64,000 nt of DNA from Pyrus communis (Eukaryota > Streptophyta > Magnoliopsida > Rosales > Rosaceae), in contig NC_084817.1 in assembly GCF_963583255.1 (NCBI RefSeq), forward strand, positions 3,697,043 to 3,761,042, written 5' to 3'. Below, in pieces: positions 36,989 to 50,100 of the stretch; the first letter of the stretch is position 1, and every line of letters starts with the position of its first letter. The position numbers and the translations under genes are program-made. Under the pieces are notes generated by a model. The model saw nothing but the letters and a program-made list of their open reading frames with translations, was not told where the DNA came from and ran no database searches.

Positions 36989-37154
36989 CGGATCTCTTCC
37001 ACCAAAATCACCTGATCAAGTGATCCGGCTTTTGAAATTTCATCTAACAACCCATCTATTTTGATTCCTTAAAAACTATAATAATTTTTTATCGTTATAT
37101 GAATTTTCAAAAGTCCAGATCACTTGATTCAGTAATCTTAGTGGAAGAGATCCG
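36989..37154. mobile_element. Foldback MITE, 166 bp
   Basis: The inverted ends CGGATCTCTTCCACCAAAAT and ATCTTAGTGGAAGAGATCCG continue inward (CTGATCAAGTGATCC against GGATCACTTGATTCAG). No clear target duplication remains. Confidence 0.65.
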
Positions 37155-37874
37155 ACATGTCTTGTTTATGGCATTATTATCCTTGTCATCATCATTGTGT
37201 TTGCCTGTACCTCCAAGAAATATCACAATAATGTTCTTATAGAAACAAAAAGGAGCGAAAGCTCTCAAATAATGTAGCAAATTGCTTGTATAGACGACAC
37301 GTTGATACTTTATTTATGTCATATCATAGAATACATAAGACTATTTGCTAAAGATGTACCGGTAACCCCCGGTAGCGGGGACAATATCGACAACAAATTG
37401 GATGGTATTTGAGAGTATTTCCCAAGAGAAAAGCAGGCATTGCAATTGAAAAGGCGAAAAGAGGCGAAAACTTACAAAAATCAGAGAGCTATCTTCGAAC
37501 CAACTAACTATTAGTCTAGTGGAATCTCTCTCTCCATTTCAAAGTATAAATTTCATGTTTATACTTTGGGGGCGAAGAAATCATATGGCGATGAAAGGTA
37601 CACCGTTTTCATGAAAACGAACAGCGATTGATAAACAGTGAGATATATGTGTACCAAACCGAGCAAAAAGTTGGACATCAAATGTTCATGAAATACGGTG
37701 TAAAGATTTATCCCAAGAGGAATGATGTCAAAAACTCATGCCCTCTGATGTGTAGTAAGCATACCCTACTATACACCAGCTTTTGCCTAAACCAAAGGGA
37801 GTTGCTTCTCGTAACTTGCAAGTCCGCCGATGTGAGATACTTTATGCATATACAACCTCTCCGATGCCATCACA
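37155..37874. other. Intergenic and NIPA 3' region
   Basis: No exon is recognised. Sequence directly left of 37875 is probably the 3' untranslated region of the transporter gene. Confidence 0.4.
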
Positions 37875-40774
37875 TCAAGCCTTCTCTTTCGAAGCAGTTG
37901 GTATCAAATGATGCAGAGTTGCTGCCTGAACAACAGTGCTCGGGCTTCCATCCCTAACACGGATAGTCCCGGATTTCCTCTGATCAACGCCACTCTGTAA
38001 AAGTTGTCGTAATGGTCGAGGAAGGCGTCGCATCAGCCGTGTTGAGCTCACAAGCAAAATCACACCGACAATTATGAGTAACCTGTGGTAGAAAATAATT
38101 TGGAGTAAGCTTCACAGAAAAATTCCATATTTCAGCACCTCAAACAACGTGAACAGAGTTTTTGCAAGTTGAGAATGAGAATGAGGAGGAGAATCAGTAT
38201 AAATTCTACGCAATATGTATGCAAGCCAACAATATAATAACTCTGGACACCGTAAAGGGATTCAACCAAAATAAAAAAAGAAGTGTCGGGAAATTGATAG
38301 ATTTCCTAACAAACTCAAAAATCTCAATCCCCTGAATGAGAGGAACTCGAATATATCCTTGCATGCATCATCAGAGCACCATTTGGGTGATCCACCATTG
38401 AAGCCGAGCTTCCATTGCTCAAACCCAGATGAGGTTATTGCCCTACTTCAATTGCTTGAGTTATTCTTTGGTTTTTGATGTGTTTCGAGTTGAAACCCTT
38501 GGGTTTAGTCTCTGCCATTTGTCTGTGAGTGTATCATCACCCTCGGACGAACTCCGGCCGGAGTTCGAAGCCTACTGGGTTTTAATTTTGTATTAATATT
38601 TTATATTTTTATTAATTTTATATTGTGGCTGACGTCAGGCATCCCCTTCGGGCGCTTAGGCCGGCACGAATCGCCGGGCCTCTCCCTCGAGCCCGCTCAT
38701 GCTCGCTTGCCAGCACACGTTGGGCTTCATCACTCAGGCTATATGGCCCTGTTCCTGCGCCTGTCCCTCGGGCTGGAGCACACGATGGAACTGCTCTTAA
38801 AGAGTCCTCAGGCCCAAAACTAAGATTTTGAAAGCTTTAAATATAAAAAAAGCGAGCAAATAAGTCAGTATGGCTATCTTAATTTACCATCCAAGCATCA
38901 GTGAAAGACGAGCTGTTGGTGCTGAAGGCAATTTTTCACCCAAAGCAAGCATTCCAGCAAGAACACCAGTCACAATTGATGCCACAGCAGCACATGTAGA
39001 CACTACTATTGCCCTCCCATGCTTTAAGCCCCAAGTCTGTCAAAAGATATAACTCATTAACAACGACAATAACTAACTTATGAAACTACAAATGCATTTC
39101 ATGGGACCGACTTCAGTTTACGAGAACACATTGATATGAAACTATGAACTGAGTAAAGTATTCAACGCACCTGATAATAAAACCCTGTACCACTACAACA
39201 TATGCTGATTATGACACATATCGGAACCAGTATGCTGTGGAAACCCTGCTCCAAGAATACAAATCCCATCTTCGATATTACAGATGCCATCCTGCAATAA
39301 GATGTGTGATAATTACATTATGATTTTAAACGTGGCTTGACAACAACAGCAGCTTCATGATTTAAGTCAACAATACTTAAACTATCTATCGTTTGTGACA
39401 TAAAGTACACCCAACTGACATGCTCAACACATCATTGACATGTAATAGCATGCACAACTATAACTCTACATGCTTTTTAATAATTTCCCTCCTAGAATTG
39501 AAGGATGAGAGAGATGAATCTATATATGATAAGAAACATATTAATGCATACTAGTGCTGGATGGAATCATACCCGAACAAAATGCCAGATTCCAAGCCAC
39601 ATATAATCTCTTCAACAACTTCATATTCCATCTGTACCACAAGCAGATATCAGTGAACTGGTAGTGGGCACCAACTCAAACACTAAAGACAGACGAAAAA
39701 GAAGTAATCAGCTTACCAACTCCTGTTTTTTGCGTTGACGTCTGTAGATGCGTAGCCACCCATTAAGGAGGGCCTATTTAAAGATGCCTTGCAGGGTTAG
39801 AATCATTAGATTGCATAAATCCAAGTGTTCAACTATAAACATTAGATGATGCACGGCATAAGGTTAGGTACCTACAAACAAGAAGGCGACTACAATTGCC
39901 AACCATGGTAGATGAAACACAGATATTGCGGAAGCCTTTTGCTCCTCACCTCCGGCACCAACGCCTACAAATACAAAATCTAACACTGATCATTCTTAAA
40001 ACAAAACACACGGTCAAAAGCTAGTAATGCAACAGTTCCCATCGAAGACAATTGAACTTCCAAGAATTATGAAGAACTTACGTTACCTATAGTGCCAATG
40101 CCTGCTAATGTAATCCCCATCCAGTCAACAGCATTCATCATTTCCTTCAGATAAAAATGGGAAAAGATCGAGAGAATCGCAAGTCCACACCCGGAAACTG
40201 GTTGTATGACAGACACCTGAAAATTACATCATCCAACATTCACCAAAATGTGGCATTCCATTAACTCCAACCACCAAATAGATGAACAAAATACAATAAA
40301 AATTACCCTAAAAACCGAAACTAAAAAAAATTATCGAAAAATCGGAACTTTCGAGTTGAAGCACTTACAGGTGCTAGGGACAATGCTCTCAACATTAGCA
40401 AAGCTCCAAATATATCCATCAGAAAACCTATCAGCCATGCTTTGTTCAAAGCATAAGCCCTGATCACCTGCAAACGCACAACACATAAAAAAATTTGAAA
40501 TTTTGTTGTAAATCCTGAAAAATCGGGAATTTGAAACGAACCCAATTCCCATTTGGAAATTAAATCCCGGAATCCAATTCCAAGATTACAAATTGGGATT
40601 CGAACAGCAATCACGGAATCGGAAAGGGCAAATTGGGCAGGCAAAAAATGAGGGATTATCTACCTTGAGCTTGAAAGAGAGAGGAGGAAGAATGACGGTG
40701 CCCTTCTTCTGAAGAATTTTGCCGATGTTATTTCCGGCCGTCGCCACCAGCGTTAGGAAGATCGACTCCCACAT
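37875..40774 (-). CDS. NIPA9: NIPA-family magnesium transporter (NIPA9-like)
   Basis: Nine exons on the minus strand: 40774-40664, 40467-40369, 40216-40087, 39964-39876, 39773-39717, 39631-39573, 39291-39171, 39036-38888 and 38082-37875. They give 340 residues. It is a DUF803/NIPA multi-pass protein with about nine hydrophobic segments. Conserved stretches include [64 protein letters not shown] and ALGEKLP. It closely resembles Arabidopsis NIPA9 (about 344 residues). NIPA proteins are described as probable Mg2+ transporters of plasma membrane or early endosomes; the plant activity is inferred from animal homologues. Intron 8 (38083-38887) holds a GC-rich insertion. A (CT)n tract lies just upstream of the ATG. 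Confidence 0.93.
38625..38822. repeat. GC-rich insert in NIPA intron 8
   Basis: About 200 bases, far richer in G+C than the surrounding DNA, are placed between AT-rich intron sequences. It has words such as GGGCGCTTAGGCCGGCACG and GCCCGCTCATGCTCGCTTGCC, and a nearby palindrome-like CTCCGGCCGGAG (38550-38561). Two overlapping plus-strand frames run through it without recognisable domains. It is probably transposon-derived, class unknown. Confidence 0.45.
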
Positions 40775-40778
40775 CCCT

Positions 40779-40804
40779 CTCTTTCTCTCTCTCTCTCTCT
40801 CTCT
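40779..40804. repeat. (CT)n tract in NIPA leader
   Basis: A CT dinucleotide run (GA on the transcribed sense) begins 5 bases upstream of the NIPA9-like start codon, so it lies in the 5' untranslated region. Such tracts are common in plant leaders. Confidence 0.85.
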
Positions 40805-42275
40805 AAAACCAGTCAAAATTGAATCTTTGATTTTGTGTCGTTACTGTTTTGGGTTTGGGTTTAGATTTAAACAAGAAAAGATTAGTTGGGACATAACAGC
40901 AATACAGTTCTGGCAAACGCCAGGGGATTGAAGAAATAAGAATTAAATTACTGAACATGTGCGCTGGAGAGAGGGAGATTTTTATCTAATTATCTGTTTT
41001 ACAATTAATTGGGTAAATAATTTGTATTTGTTACCGTATCACATAGGATGAATTGAAGAGATTAAATAACATAGATTAAAGAAGTATGTGAAAAAGTAAA
41101 AGCAGTGTATGAATAGCGCCATTCATAAAAAAAAATTAGAACGATTCGGATATTTTCAGTAAAGAACCTAGGATGAATTGTCATATAGAAAACCCAAACC
41201 CCAAGTCAACAATCCTTCGTTTTTTTAAAGGGATGCGAAAAACACATTATTTTTCTCGTACATACAATTTTTTAGTTACGTTATTTTTATTTGATTTATT
41301 TAATTTGATGGTTAAAAATAAAGAGTTATATGTAGAATTCAATTTTGTTTTTTTTTTTTTTTTTAATAAAACTAGCATAGGGGCACACACAAAGTGTGAA
41401 GAAAATTTTTTGTTTTTGTTTTTGAAATAGAAGGAGAGAGGAAGATAGTGATAGAGAATGTGGGAAGTTTTTTGTTTTTAGTTAGAGATATGTTAGAATT
41501 ACATGTAGGGTGATGCTTTTGAAAAAAAACATAAAAGCAAAATTTGGTTTTGTGAAATTACATTTATGCCTATATTTCTTATTCATATTCTGTTTTAATT
41601 AAAGGGTTAAACTGGTAATTTCAGAAGATTTTGGTTGACAATGAGTGTTTTATTAATTAGTAGAGGTTTAATAAAATAAACTAATAGAGACAAGTGGTTC
41701 AAACTTGAGATTTCATTTACTAGTTGTAATAGAAATACCATTAAATTAAAAGTTAGTTCATATTTAAAATTACATTAAAGTGTTGGTCCCTTTGTAATTT
41801 AATGTTTGTGTGATCTAACGAAAGGTCAACATGTCTTGAGTTCGACTTGCAACTGCATAATTCAGTATATCATAATTACTAAGCGGAAAACTACATTAAG
41901 TAAAATCCTTTTTATGTACATCTAAGGAATGGAATGCGGAACCTCAAATGACTACAAGTCCTTTGCAAATTAAGCAAATTATTTGAGACAACGATAAAAG
42001 CAGCAGCTAATTACAGGCACTTTCTGGCCATATCATGTTCTTCATGAGACTGAATCTCTGGTTTGGTATTTGGTGGAGTTCCTTAAGAAAAGGACTAAAC
42101 CCAAACCCACCCACCAACTAGCAAAGTCTTTTTCTCATAAAAGCTTTCTTCTACTTGTTGCAGTCATTGTCAGCAACAAGAGTTTGGCTTTTGACACTTC
42201 AACCAACCATGAAGAAGTCACAAACTTCAATCCTCCAATTACCCATTTGTTATTGTTACTTTTCACTTCACAGTA
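40805..42275. other. Intergenic, no gene recognised
   Basis: NIPA promoter side, then AT-rich sequence. A SINE-like box-B word (GAGTTCGACTTG) is near 41838. A frame at 42070-42276 has no protein features. Confidence 0.4.
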
Positions 42276-42532
42276 ATTTGATTCACTAGGTTTCGAAGTA
42301 TTGTATTATAAACTAGTATAACTCACATGGAAGGGAATTTGAACTCGACTTTAAGGGTGCGAGCACACTGTTTTAGCTAACTAACTTAACTCACTTTTGC
42401 ATTTTATTTGACGTGTTTGAGAATGCATTGATTCACCGGGTTTCTTTGACAAGAAGATATTGTATTATAAACTAGTATAATCCACATCAAGGGGAATTTG
42501 AACTCAACTTTAAGGGTGCGAGGCTGCGAGCA
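42276..42532. repeat. Imperfect direct repeat of about 90-105 bp
   Basis: Segments 42276-42364 and 42427-42532 share GTATTATAAACTAGTATAA and the block GGGAATTTGAACTC.ACTTTAAGGGTGCGAG. They lie at the left edge of the tandem gene array, where exon 5 of copy A would be expected. Confidence 0.65.
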
Positions 42533-42631
42533 TACAATATTATGGCATGAATGAAACTATAAATCAGCAAAGAAACAAAGTTAATATTTTTCAACTTTTT
42601 TTGTGATGTGTTAGAATTATATGTATGTTAC

Positions 42632-43725
42632 TCTGATTTGTTCCCGCAAGGACTTTTTCGAACGCAAAGCATCCCAAAACTTCCCCTCGAAAATAGCAGC
42701 AGCAGCAACATTAGCATTACCTTTTGCATTAGAAATGGCTCCATCCCATTTTCGTTGCAATAGAATTGCCGTTCTCGATGCTATTTGGCATTTAAATTCT
42801 TGGATCTGTCTTAGGCGGTAATGAACTATTTTTCTCTGATTAAGCGCATACCGCAATTGGTGATCCGACCACCAAGTCTGTTTCAATAGTCCAAAAGAAA
42901 AATCCAAATCCAAATTATAAGAAAGAACACAGGTATAATTGAATTGACAAGTTCTAATACAATTAATATGTAATGTTTATTCTTACATTTTCAGGAAGCA
43001 TACGATAGTCGTTTTCCAATGAGGACAATGAACCCGCAGATACCTCCTTCTGGCTCACATTGATCTCTTTCAAGAGCCGCTTTTCCTCGGCCAAGTTGTT
43101 TGTTCCATGTACCATCCGGAAACTCAGTTTCTGAATCCATGTCCATAAATCCAACAAACTCAAAAGGCTTAACTAAGAAACAACTGGAAAACAATGTACG
43201 TATATTATATATAATGAGTAACTCTTACATGCTTAGCTATGCCTTCTGCTGACAAGCCGGGGTGAGATTTATTTGCGCAACGTAGCAGAAATAGTTGCAG
43301 TATATTCATTTTCTCCCTCTCCAGGTTCAGACACTCTCTGATCCTCGCTTTGTGCCTATTCCGATAGTAGTCCAACAGTGAACAGGCACAATACCGATCA
43401 TACTGTTGAAGAAGTTTCAATAATATCACATCACACATTTCATTACATAAGAAAATGCAGAGTCGCATACGTTCATGCAAGTTGCAGATGGACCATTTTA
43501 ACATACCTTCCTTCGGCTTATATTTTTGATCAGCTCAAGTTTATCTCGACTTGTCTTTACAACCACCTTCTCAGCCTCTTCAATTCTGGCTTTTAAATTT
43601 GTCTCTTCATCACCTTCTGGACACTGATTCCGATTCTCATACAAGCTCTCTTGCAAGCGAATGTCATCTCCTTCGCTTTCAAGCACCGGCGGTATTTGTG
43701 TCGAATTATCTTCCAGTTTTTCCAT
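42632..43725 (-). pseudogene. PPI-like coiled-coil gene, copy A, lacking exon 5
   Basis: Four exons on the minus strand: 43725-43507 (73 codons), 43402-43229 (58), 43130-42987 (48) and 42877-42632 (82). All are phase 0, with GT donors after each. It starts MEKLEDNSTQ. Exon 3 carries FRMVHGTNNLAEEKRLLKEI, and exon 4 carries RLRQIQE plus a final SKKSLREQI. These resemble the R.xHxxxxLxEEKQxLKEI and KxxxQxQVK blocks of proton pump interactors. The homologous intron 4 continues left to about 42535, but the fifth exon present in the other copies is not found. So the copy is 3'-truncated at the edge of the array. Exon 2 starts with Tyr where the others have Cys. Confidence 0.55.
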
Positions 43726-44025
43726 AGTGTTGGCTTTTCTTGATGGCTTAGCAAGGAGATGTTGATAAATACTGGTATACACTAATGGGATGCATAACAC
43801 CTTATTAAACAATTTCACTTGAACCCCAAGCAAAGTAATTAGTCAACTGATTCCAAAACCTTATCAAACAATTCCTCTTCAATAATTTATTTTTCTAATG
43901 GGATGGAGATGGTGTGTAGCAGATCAGCAGGATTTGAAAAACATAAACAAAGCAATACGAATTGAGTCTCAATTCCAACTTGCAAGTAAAAGTCGTAATA
44001 AAAACAAGGCAAACTTCCCTATTCC

Positions 44026-44109
44026 CGTTGCATATCCCCATTATGTTACTCTCTCTCCTCACGTGACTTATGAAGTGAGGAGAGAGAGTAGCACGATGGG
44101 ATATCCAAT
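44026..44109. repeat. Long hairpin between array copies A and B
   Basis: The left arm (44026-44062) contains TTACTCTCTCTCCTCAC. The right arm (44075-44109) contains GTGAGGAGAGAGAGTAGC. Sixteen bases next to the loop pair perfectly, and pairing continues outward with mismatches through CATATCCC/GGGATATCC. The loop is 12 bases. It could be a small MITE or a small-RNA-producing hairpin. Confidence 0.7.
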
Positions 44110-44680
44110 GGTGACACCATAGTCTTTCAATCGAAACGGGCGTTTAGAATAAGTTTTCCTTATTACAAGATCCAATACGGTTTTTGCAGTTTTTCCCTTT
44201 AGGGGAGTGAATATTAGAAACCGAACATGTTATAATTTTCTTTGTTTGAGCCAATCAATTTGCAGCAATCGATGACACTAGTAACCATGAAAGATTATTG
44301 CTTACAGTGCTGAGGAAGATGAAATTTGATTAAGGTATTCGAAATGGGTGACCACAAGTGTAATAATAAAAGGATCCAATTAATACATAGAGGTTATTAC
44401 CAATGAATGCAAAAACATTGCAAGAAATTGATGAATAACAGAAGAACTATAACATCATCCGTTTATATGTTGAGCGTGTCCAGGGAACCAGATTTTGTTG
44501 TTTCGGTGAACTATATGTTAAGACAGATTCATTATCCGCTTATCTTTGACGAAAATGCTTATTTGAGACTTGGCATAAGCAACAAAGTTTAGACACCTTG
44601 TCATCTCATTGTCTTGGTTTAGTACATCGTGGAGTTCCTCGTCTTGAGAGTAGGCTAAAACACCAGACCACTTAAAGTCA

Positions 44681-46129
44681 TCATACCTCATCACTCTGTT
44701 GTTTTCTCAATGTAAGAATGCATTGTTGTGCTTCATATTTCCTCTGTTCCATCAATGGCAACTTCCCCTTCAAACGTTCTATATCTCTTTCAATGACCTT
44801 CAATTCTCTCTCGACTTCCTTAAAAATTGGCCTGCGCCGGAAGGCCAATAGTGATTTCGTTAATTCATCAACCTTCTCACGGCTTACCTGCAATATTGTG
44901 TCAAGAAATTAAATCAGCAAGTTAAACGAAACAAAAGTCAAAATTTTAACTACAAATTTGATGAGTTGGAATTATGTATGTTACTTTGATTTGTTTTTGT
45001 AACGCTTTTTTCGAACGCAAAGAATCCCAAATCCTTCCCTTGGGATTAGCAACAGCATTGGCAGCAGCATTAGCATTATCACTTGCATGACCAACTGGTT
45101 CATCCCATTGGCTTTGAAACAGAATTCCAGGTCTTGCGCTTTGCCATTTTATTTCCTCGATTTGTCTTAGTCGGTGTTGAATTATACTACTCTGATTCAT
45201 CTCATACATACACTCATTGAAGGGCAACCACCATACCTGTTTCGATAGTCCAAAACCAAAAGTAAGACCAAATCGAAAAATAAAAGAAAAACAGAGGGTA
45301 TTCTAAGAGAAAAATATTTCTTGTTTAATCTTACATCCACATAACGCGGAGTATAAAAATCCCTTCCCAATGAGGGAAATAAACCAGCACCCTCCTCCTG
45401 TCTAGCATTCATCTCCTTTAAAAGCTTATTTTCCTCCGCCAGACTGTTTGTTCCATGTCCCATTCGGAAATTCATTTTCTGCAGAATCCATGTCCACATT
45501 TCCATAAAATTCAAGACATGGTGGAAAAAATATAGTCAAGAAACATTTACATACCGCCACATGTGCATATATGTGATGAGTAACTCTTACATTTTTAGCT
45601 ATCTCTTCTCGTGGCAAGACGGGCTTCATTGGTTTTCCTTGGTGTGCTTTTTTTGCACAACGAAGCAGAAATAGTTGCAGTATATTGATTATCTCCCTCT
45701 CCGAGGACAAAGAGGAGGCGAGTCCCATTTCAATATCATTCAGGTTTTTCAACCGAGAGAGGGCGCAGCTCCGATCACACTGTCCACATAGTTTTGTATA
45801 CGATGTTACACATTTTTCAATCATGATCATGTTTGATGATTCAGTTAGGAAATACAGTCACATACATTTATGCAGATTTAGCAGACCATTTAACATACCT
45901 TCCTTTGCGCGATATCTTCAATCAGTTCAAGTTTTTCTTGACTGATCTTTGCAGCCAGCTTCTCAGCCTCTTGAATTCTGCCTTTTAAATTTGGCTCTTC
46001 ATCAGCAGCATCATTTATAAGTCCATCAACTTGTGAACCCTGATTCCGATTTTCATACAAGTTCTCTTTGTCTCGTTCGCTTTCAAGTACCAGCGCTGTT
46101 TGTGTAGAATTAGCTTCCAGTTCCTCCAT
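44681..46129 (-). CDS. PPI-like coiled-coil protein, copy B
   Basis: Five exons on the minus strand: 46129-45899, 45779-45591, 45478-45335, 45236-44985 and 44887-44681. They give 340 residues. All introns are phase 0. The start MEELEANSTQ is chosen because it aligns with the starts of copies A, C, E and F; the open frame continues further upstream. Order of features: a short N-terminal helix (GRIQEAEKLAAKISQEKLEL); MNILQLFLLR-like exon 2 (here IINILQLFLLRCAKKAHQGK); FRMGHGTNSLAEENKLLKEM; an Asn/Ala-rich stretch before RIWDSLRSKKALQKQIK; then a predicted coiled coil (EVERELKVIERDIERLKGKL). The pattern follows the middle of proton pump interactors, which bind plasma-membrane H+-ATPase. The PPI C-terminal membrane anchor is absent. 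It stops at SDEV; GAG|GTATGA could be a donor to a further exon. Confidence 0.6.
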
Positions 46130-46923
46130 AGTGCTAGAAACTTTAGTCTGACTTAGGAAGGAGATGCTGGTAATACTGGCATCGGCTGTCCTTTTAATAT
46201 TAAGCCAAACTTGCATCCCACGCAAATAAGGTCAAATGATTCCAAAATCTTATTAAAAAATCATGTTCAATAATTTATTTTTTATTGGGGCGCCATTGTC
46301 AAATTAAGCTTAGTGAAATGAACTAGTCTGCCAGATGTGCAGTATTTGAAATAGATAATATGAATTCTGAAAATTATGTTTCGAAAATATTTGAGATTGT
46401 TCTGATTCTGAATAATCCGTAAATTCGGAAGTTCGAAAATTTGCAACTGTAAATTTTGAAATGGAAACTAGAAGCCTTGTTTTTGATCCGATCCATCTAA
46501 AATTCAACCTTAGTTCTCAATCAACTATTTGGTACCGTTAAGGCTTATGTTACAAAATTATGATGATTGAGTTGAGTTCGTTAAGTGATGACGTGTCATG
46601 TGCTGGCCCAACATTTTTTCTCATATACTAACAAAAATCTATTAAATTTAACAAAATAAAAGGTAAATATGTTTCAAAGAAGTTCCCAAAATAATCTCCG
46701 CTGATCTCTTTCAACTCCAGCGCTTCTTGAGGAAATTAAAATCCAATGCAGTCAATTTTCTGTAAAGTACAAACGTCATTTTTCATAGAAACTATTAGCA
46801 GAAAAGAACCTAGAAACACAACACACGAAAATGATCGCAGAAGCCTTGTTTGCACTTTGCAATCTTCGTTGATATTAGTTGCTTCGAAACGAAAAGAAAT
46901 TTTGCAGTCTAGGACTAAACATT
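46130..46923. other. Upstream region of copy B up to the copia element
   Basis: It contains the presumed leader of copy B, partly homologous to leaders of C, E and F near the start codon. No separate gene is seen. Confidence 0.4.
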
Positions 46924-46928
46924 CAAAG

Positions 46929-47180
46929 TATAGAATTGATATATTTCCTTGAATTCTTTATAGGTACAGGTCTGTGATTATATACACTTTGAATACAATC
47001 CTAATATGGTAAATACAATCATACTTGAATGACTGAATCAATCCTGATCAAATAGAATAGGAAAGACAGCATAACATATATCATAGTTGACTTTCATACG
47101 AAGGAGCCAATTGTGCAGTTGATGGAGCAGATTGTGTTGTTGACGAACTGATCTCCTTTGATGTAGGAGATTCCTTAACA
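46929..47180 (-). repeat. 3' LTR of the copia element
   Basis: 252 bp. It matches the 5' LTR except for A in place of G near 47076 (GCATAACATA against GCATAGCATA). The pol frame reads into it and stops at 47081-47083. Confidence 0.95.
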
Positions 47181-50100
47181 CGCCCCCACAAGATGGTGGC
47201 ACCATCGGAGACACCGATCTTGGAATGAAGGAGATGGAAACGTGGACGTGGCAAGGATTTGGTGAGAGCGTCAGCAAGCTGATCAGTAGTGGAGACATGA
47301 GATACTTGAAGAAGACCACGAGTGACACGATCCCGTACAAACTGAAAATCAATATCGATATGTTTCATACGGGAATGTAGGACAGGATTAGCACAATAAA
47401 ACATGGCTCCAATGTTATCACAAGAAACAACCGGTGTTGTGGGGAGAGAAATGCCAAGTTTACGCAGTAAGGACTGAATCCATATGAGTTCAGCAGTGGT
47501 GGCAGCAATGGCCCGATATTCGGCTTCGGTGGAGGAGCGTGAGACAGACCGCTGCTTTCGGGAGCTCCAAGAGATGAGATTTCCACCGAGATAGACAACA
47601 TAGCCAGTCGTAGATTTGCGATCATCACGATCACCAGCCCAGTCAGCGTCGGAAAAGGCATAGAGACGATGAGAGGGGCGACGACAAAGATGAAGGCCAA
47701 AGGAAATGGTACCCTTCAAGTAGCGAAGAAGACGCTTGAGTGCCTGCCAGTGAGTCTCGGAAGGAGAATGCATGAATTGAGAGAGCTTATTGACTGTGAA
47801 GGAGATGTCAGGGCATGTAAGGCTTAGGTATTGAAGACCACCAACAAGACGACGGTAGGGAGTGGCATCCGTTGGGGAGGAGCCATCATGGAGCATGAGT
47901 GAGTTAGTGGTGGAGAGAGGCGTACTGATAGCCTTTGCACCATTCATCTTGGCATTGACAAGAAGATCATGAATGTACTTGTGTTGAGAGAGGAATAGGC
48001 CAGTGGCTGTGGGAAGGACTTCAACACCAAGAAAGTAATGTAAGGAGCCTAGGTCCTTGACGGAGAACCGAGTTGCCAACAGGTGGATGAACTTTGCTAC
48101 AAGTGAGGAATCGTTTCCTGTAATAAGAAGATCATCAACATAAACCAAAAAATAAATTACAGCAGTCCCATTTTTCAAGAGAAAGAGTGAGGCATCAGAG
48201 ATGGCATTGACAAAGCCATGGGAGAGTAGAAATGAGTGTAATTCCTTGTACCATGCCCGGGGAGCCTGTTTGAGGCCATAGAGGGCTTTCCTCAATTTAC
48301 ACACATGAGATGGATGATTAGAGTCAACAAAACCAGGTGGTTGGACCATATAGACATTTTCACGGAATGTGCCATGAAGGAAAGCATTGTTAACGTCCAA
48401 CTGACGAATTGGCCACCCATGAGTCACGGCAAGATGCAAAACAATGCGTATGGTAGTAGGTTTGATCACCGGACTGAAAGTATCTGAAAAATTAACACCA
48501 GGATGTTGGTGAAAACCCTTGGCAACTAAACGTGCCTTGTACCTGTCAATATTGCCATCAGGATGCCGTTTGATACGAAACACCCACTTACAACCAATAA
48601 GATTTTGAGAGGGAAGGGAAGGAACGAGCTCCCATGTACCATTGCGAATTAACGCATTGAACTCATTGGACATTGTTTGTCGCCAAAGGGGATCCTTAAC
48701 GGCCTGGGAAACACATGTCGGTTCAACTGAGGAGAGAATAGGATGTTTAGTAGCAGTCATAGCATACCGAGGATTGGGTTTGTGGATACTTGCTTTGGCA
48801 CGGGTGATCATGGAATGATCGGGGAGCACAGGAGGTACGGGGGGGGGGGGGGGTTGGGGGAGTGTGGGTTAGAGGATGGAAAGGTGACAACAGTCCTATG
48901 AGGGTTTCTAGTGTATGTACGAACGAGGTTGTTGGGAGGAGGTGGCTGGACTTGATCAGTTTGGGCTGGAGAATGTGGTGGGGTGAATATAGGTACGGTA
49001 GAGGTAGGGGCCAATGCGTGGTGATTGGGTGACGGTAAGAGAGGAGTGATAGCAGCAGCAATAGGGGCCGGGGTAACGGATAGTGACGGTTCTGAGACAG
49101 GGGCAGATTTTGATGATGATGATGATGTGACGTGCGGTGGCAGCGAAGAAGAAACAACCGACTCAACAGGCCTGGTGGGTAAGTGTACAGGAACATGAGT
49201 AACTGGAGAAAGAGATGAGACCCAAGTGTGAGAGTTATCAGTAGTGACATGGGGAGTGGAGGAAGGGAGGTTAGCAAGAGGAAAAGTGGACTCATCGAAT
49301 TGAACATGCCGAGAGATAAAAAGTTTGTTGGAGGAAAGATCAAGACACTGAAAAGAACTTTGATTAGATGAGTAACCAAGGAAGAGACATGGGCGGGAAC
49401 GAGGGAGTAATTTATTAGAATTGTAAGGACGTAACCAAGGAAAACACAAGCACCCAAATGTACGAAGACGGGAGTAGTTGGGTTGTTCATCAAAGAGTTG
49501 AGTGAATGGGGAGAAATTATGAAGAATCGGAGTGGGCATGCGGTTGATAAGATAGGCAGCTATTTTAAAGGCATAAGACCAATAGGTGAGAGGTAAAGAA
49601 GCTTGATGAAGAAGTGTGAGACCAGTTTCAACAATATGATGATGTCGTCGTTTGGCGACTCCATTGTGTTGAGGAGTGTGAGGTGGTGTAAGAAGATAGG
49701 TGATGCCATTGGATGAGAGAAAATGTTGGAGTTTGATAAATTCGCCCCCACCATCAGTGTATAATCTAGTGATTTTTCTTTTGAAGTAATTTTCGACAAG
49801 TGCTTTGAAGGTGACAAAAGTGGAAAACACATCAGATTTCTTTTTGAGAGGGTAGAGCCATATATATTTTGTAAAATGGTCAACAAAGATAACATAGTAA
49901 GAAAAACCATCAATAGAAGAATATGGAGCTGGGCCCCAAACATCACTATAAAGGAGGTCTAATGCACCATGACTGGTGAGAGACGAAGTACCAAACGGGA
50001 GACGATGGCTTTTATTACATAGACATGAATGACAAACAGACTTGAACAACTTGGAAGACACATTAATGGAAGACATACGAATGACTTGTTGGAGAGTTTG

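Noticed and set aside
47038..47352. Separate short frames in the 3' LTR, also at 51739-51991
   Set aside because: They read through LTR sequence and repeat in both LTRs, so they are not independent genes.
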